Shown: in pieces, positions 53,137-55,307 of the stretch
Layout: each line of letters begins with the position of its first letter
How positions within the stretch are numbered: position 1 is the first letter of the stretch
Source of the DNA: Bacillus cereus
Lineage (GTDB): Bacteria > Bacillota > Bacilli > Bacillales > Bacillaceae_G
NCBI RefSeq assembly: GCF_002584535.1
Contig: NZ_NUOT01000064.1
Location: 1 to 55,307 of the forward strand
Direction: 5' to 3'
Length of the DNA stretch: 55,307 nt
Program-made: the position numbers and the translations under genes
Notes under the pieces: generated by a model
Database searches by the model: none
What the model was told of the DNA's origin: nothing
The model's input: the letters and a program-made list of their open reading frames with translations, nothing else

Positions 53137-53928
53137 GTGATTGGTGACATGAAACGAGAAGCTTTACAATCATTAAAAGGGAAATGGGGGCTTGGTGTAG
53201 GTTCAACACTTTTATATGTTATTTTAAGTTATGTTATATCAGCAATTGCAGTCTTTATTGTTATGATTACTTTTGGAATTGTACTGGCGTCATTTGGTGA
53301 TTCAATCAATTTATTGGAAGAAGAAACAGTGACGATGGGGTTTATTGCTGTTTTTTGTCTTTATTATTTTTTAATGGTAATTGTTAGCCTTGGGATATAC
53401 GGAATCACAGCATATGGCTACACGAACGTGTCGTTAGAGATTAGCAGAAGACAAGGGGCTACAATAGATGCTTTATTTGAGGGGTTTCGTGGTTTTAAAA
53501 GAATGATGAATACGATAAAGGCAATGCTCTTAATCTGTTTATATTCTGGAATGTGGATTCCACTCGTTTTACTATTTATTGTGGGTTTCTTAGAAGAAAG
53601 TGGAAGAGGTTCTGGCGAAGGGTTAGTTATTGCCCTGTTTGTTCTATTATTTATTTCATTCGTTGCTATTATTATTGCCTATTTTTCATATGCAATGACA
53701 TATTATGTGATGATCGATCATCCGGAATATGGTGCTTTACAAGCGATGAAGGAAAGTAAAAAAATCATGAAGGGACATAAAATGGATTTATTTCTTTTAT
53801 GGCTTAGCTTTATCGGTTGGGCAATATTAGCATTTATTCCTTTTGGACTTGGATTTCTTTGGCTTTCTCCATACTTTAGTACAACAACAGCTCATTTTTA
53901 TCAAAAGATATCAAAGAGTGAATCATAA
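53137..53928 (+). CDS. DUF975 family membrane protein, long form
   Basis: 263 residues from GTG 53137 (behind GGAGATGAGAAA), starting VIGDMKREALQSLKGKWGLG. About six membrane segments; shares ALQAMKESKKIMKGHKMDLF, WLSFIGWAILAF and GLGFLWLSPYFSTT with the paralog at 38072. Function unknown. The frame is open 32 codons further upstream without family likeness. Confidence 0.87.
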   Translation: MIGDMKREALQSLKGKWGLGVGSTLLYVILSYVISAIAVFIVMITFGIVLASFGDSINLLEEETVTMGFIAVFCLYYFLMVIVSLGIYGITAYGYTNVSLEISRRQGATIDALFEGFRGFKRMMNTIKAMLLICLYSGMWIPLVLLFIVGFLEESGRGSGEGLVIALFVLLFISFVAIIIAYFSYAMTYYVMIDHPEYGALQAMKESKKIMKGHKMDLFLLWLSFIGWAILAFIPFGLGFLWLSPYFSTTTAHFYQKISKSES

Positions 53929-53943
53929 TACGAATACATAGAG

Positions 53944-53974
53944 AAAAGAGGTACGAATATGTACTTCTTTTTTT
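53944..53974 (+). terminator. Terminator
   Basis: AAGAGGTAC and GTACTTCTT with T7, after the DUF975 gene. Confidence 0.8.
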
Positions 53975-54047
53975 ATGATAACAATCATTTTTCTTGTAGA
54001 AATTTTTAATAGTATAAGTTTCAATAACGTTTCTTTTCCTCGATATA

Positions 54048-54077
54048 TCGACATGGGAATTTGAAGTTTGTTATAAT
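54048..54077 (+). promoter_or_regulatory. Candidate promoter of the nuo operon
   Basis: TCGACA, 18 bases, TATAAT about 108 bases before nuoA. Confidence 0.5.
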
Positions 54078-54184
54078 GACAATAATCTCATTATTTAGAA
54101 AAATTTAAAAATAATAAATGATGCAGATGAGACATATTGTTTACTAAGTGAACTTGTTCCGAATTTAAGGGGGAGGGTTTCAGG

Positions 54185-54553
54185 GTGGCGAATGTATATG
54201 AAAATAGTTATATGATTGTTGGCATCTTTTTACTATTGGGCATATTGCTACCAGTAGTGGCTCTTACATTAGGCAAGCTGCTGCGCCCACATAAACCAAG
54301 CGCAGCAAAGGGAACGACGTATGAAAGCGGAATGGAACCTTATCATGATGCAAATGTTCGTTTTCATGCTCGTTATTATATTTTTGCGTTATTGTTTGTA
54401 ATTTTTGATGTGGAAACTGTATTTTTATATCCGTGGGCTGTCGCATATGACAAGCTTGGTTTGTTTGCGCTTGTTGAAATGTTAATCTTTGTCATTATGT
54501 TGCTTGTTGGCCTGGCATATGCTTGGAAAAAGAAGGTGTTACAATGGCTATAA
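54185..54553 (+). CDS. nuoA: NADH-quinone oxidoreductase subunit A
   Basis: 122 residues, three membrane helices; signature [20 protein letters not shown] (with Glu, reminiscent of YECG) and [16 protein letters not shown]. Part of the complex I membrane arm. GTG start behind GGGGGAGGG. Overlaps nuoB by ten bases. Confidence 0.93.
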   Translation: MANVYENSYMIVGIFLLLGILLPVVALTLGKLLRPHKPSAAKGTTYESGMEPYHDANVRFHARYYIFALLFVIFDVETVFLYPWAVAYDKLGLFALVEMLIFVIMLLVGLAYAWKKKVLQWL

Positions 54554-55062
54554 ATTTCGAAGAATTACATCCACAGGAACGGGCGGAATTAGAGCGGAAT
54601 ATTTTCTTTACGACATTAGAGCAAGTAAAGGGATGGGCAAGGAGCAATTCTTTATGGCCGATGACATTTGGACTTGCATGCTGTGCGATTGAAATGATGG
54701 GAGTTGGCTCATCACATTATGATTTAGATCGATTTGGATCATTTTTTCGAACATCGCCGAGGCAATCAGATGTCATGATTGTTTCAGGAACAGTAACAAA
54801 GAAAATGGCGCCAATTGTGCGTCGTTTATACGACCAAATGCCGGAACCAAAATGGGTTATTGCAATGGGGTCCTGTGCAACAGCTGGTGGTCCATATGTG
54901 AACTCGTATGCTGTTGTGAAAGGAGTGGACCAAATCGTACCAGTAGATGTGTACATTCCAGGCTGTCCCCCGAACCCGGCGGCTTTAATTTATGGGATTA
55001 ATAAATTGAAAGAGAAGATTCGTTACGAAGCAAAGACTGGAAAGCAGGTGACGAATAGATGA
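54544..55062 (+). CDS. nuoB: NADH-quinone oxidoreductase subunit B
   Basis: 172 residues from ATG 54544. Ligands of iron-sulfur cluster N2: [19 protein letters not shown] and PGCPPNP. Lies at the junction of the complex I arms next to the quinone site. AGAAGGTG precedes the ATG inside nuoA. Confidence 0.95.
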   Translation: MAINFEELHPQERAELERNIFFTTLEQVKGWARSNSLWPMTFGLACCAIEMMGVGSSHYDLDRFGSFFRTSPRQSDVMIVSGTVTKKMAPIVRRLYDQMPEPKWVIAMGSCATAGGPYVNSYAVVKGVDQIVPVDVYIPGCPPNPAALIYGINKLKEKIRYEAKTGKQVTNR

Positions 55063-55307
55063 GCGATTCAAATAAAGAGATAGAGGATATGAAAAAAGAG
55101 GCTGCAAGACATGCGAAAGAAGAAGCGCGGAAACGGCTTGCTGCTAAGCATGAGATGGAAATGTCTAATGGAGTACAAGAAGAAAAGAAGAAAGCGCTAC
55201 CAAAAGATAGCGAGGTCAGTATAGAGGAAGCAAAACACCATGCCGTAGAGGTTGCGTTAGCGAAGCAGGAAGCAAAAGAAAGTGAACCCCCATCAGAAGA
55301 AAAGGCG
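55059..55307 (+). CDS. nuoC: NADH-quinone oxidoreductase subunit C, 5' end
   Basis: Starts with ATG overlapping the nuoB stop (ATGA) and runs off the window after 83 codons. The visible part is entirely a hydrophilic Glu/Lys/Ala-rich helix ([40 protein letters not shown]), not the conserved NuoC fold. Assignment rests on order nuoA-nuoB-nuoC and on the charged N-terminal extensions known for Bacillus NuoC. Confidence 0.75.
   Translation, partial: MSDSNKEIEDMKKEAARHAKEEARKRLAAKHEMEMSNGVQEEKKKALPKDSEVSIEEAKHHAVEVALAKQEAKESEPPSEEKA

Overview
The window comes from a low-G+C Gram-positive chromosome of the Bacillus cereus group. The strongest markers are an intact PlcR regulator next to its signalling peptide gene papR, four PlcR-box-like sites, and several families of short intergenic repeats of the bcr kind. 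Gene order follows the Bacillus subtilis ywj-ywl-atp region closely: uvsE, clsB, fadF, rpoE, pyrG, ywjG, spo0F, fbaA, murA2, glpX, rho, rpmE, tdk, prfA, prmC, spoIIR, ywlB, ywlC, mntP, ywlE, rpiB, ywlG, glyA, upp, atp. The species within the group cannot be fixed from this sequence. The intact plcR argues against B. anthracis.

Bases 1-4400 are accessory. They hold the 3' end of an LPXTG-anchored Cna-B surface protein, a decayed fragment copied from a methionine aminopeptidase gene, a 42-residue secreted-peptide ORF, a secreted M28 aminopeptidase behind a perfect PlcR box, and map. Bases 4400-7850 are an ABC exporter with its two-component system. Bases 7800-9850 are the plcR-papR quorum-sensing locus, with the wreck of the protease gene nprB on one side and a repeat between plcR and papR.

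Bases 9950-19750 carry UV endonuclease, cardiolipin synthase and a fatty-acid degradation cluster (fadF, thiolase, 3-hydroxyacyl-CoA dehydrogenase, two acyl-CoA dehydrogenases, TetR regulator) with a FadR-like operator in the first promoter. Bases 20000-32750 are core genes: RNA polymerase delta, CTP synthase with a GGGC-start attenuator, Spo0F, aldolase, MurA2, GlpX, Rho, L31, thymidine kinase, RF1 and its methylase. Bases 32990-45000 cover SpoIIR, TsaC/YwlC with a DnaA-box cluster, manganese efflux, arginine phosphatase, RpiB, GlyA and Upp, with a few accessory genes between them. Bases 45200-52980 hold the F1Fo ATP synthase operon, with repeats lying between atpA and atpG and between atpG and atpD. 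A DUF975 membrane protein and the start of the NADH dehydrogenase operon (nuoABC) close the window.

The less ordinary material is mostly non-coding: three repeat families, one carrying a small conserved reading frame and one with compensating stem changes; a repeat insertion that rewrote the C-terminus of ywlG; and a PlcR-box-controlled peptide candidate. No tRNA, rRNA, CRISPR array or intact insertion sequence was seen.
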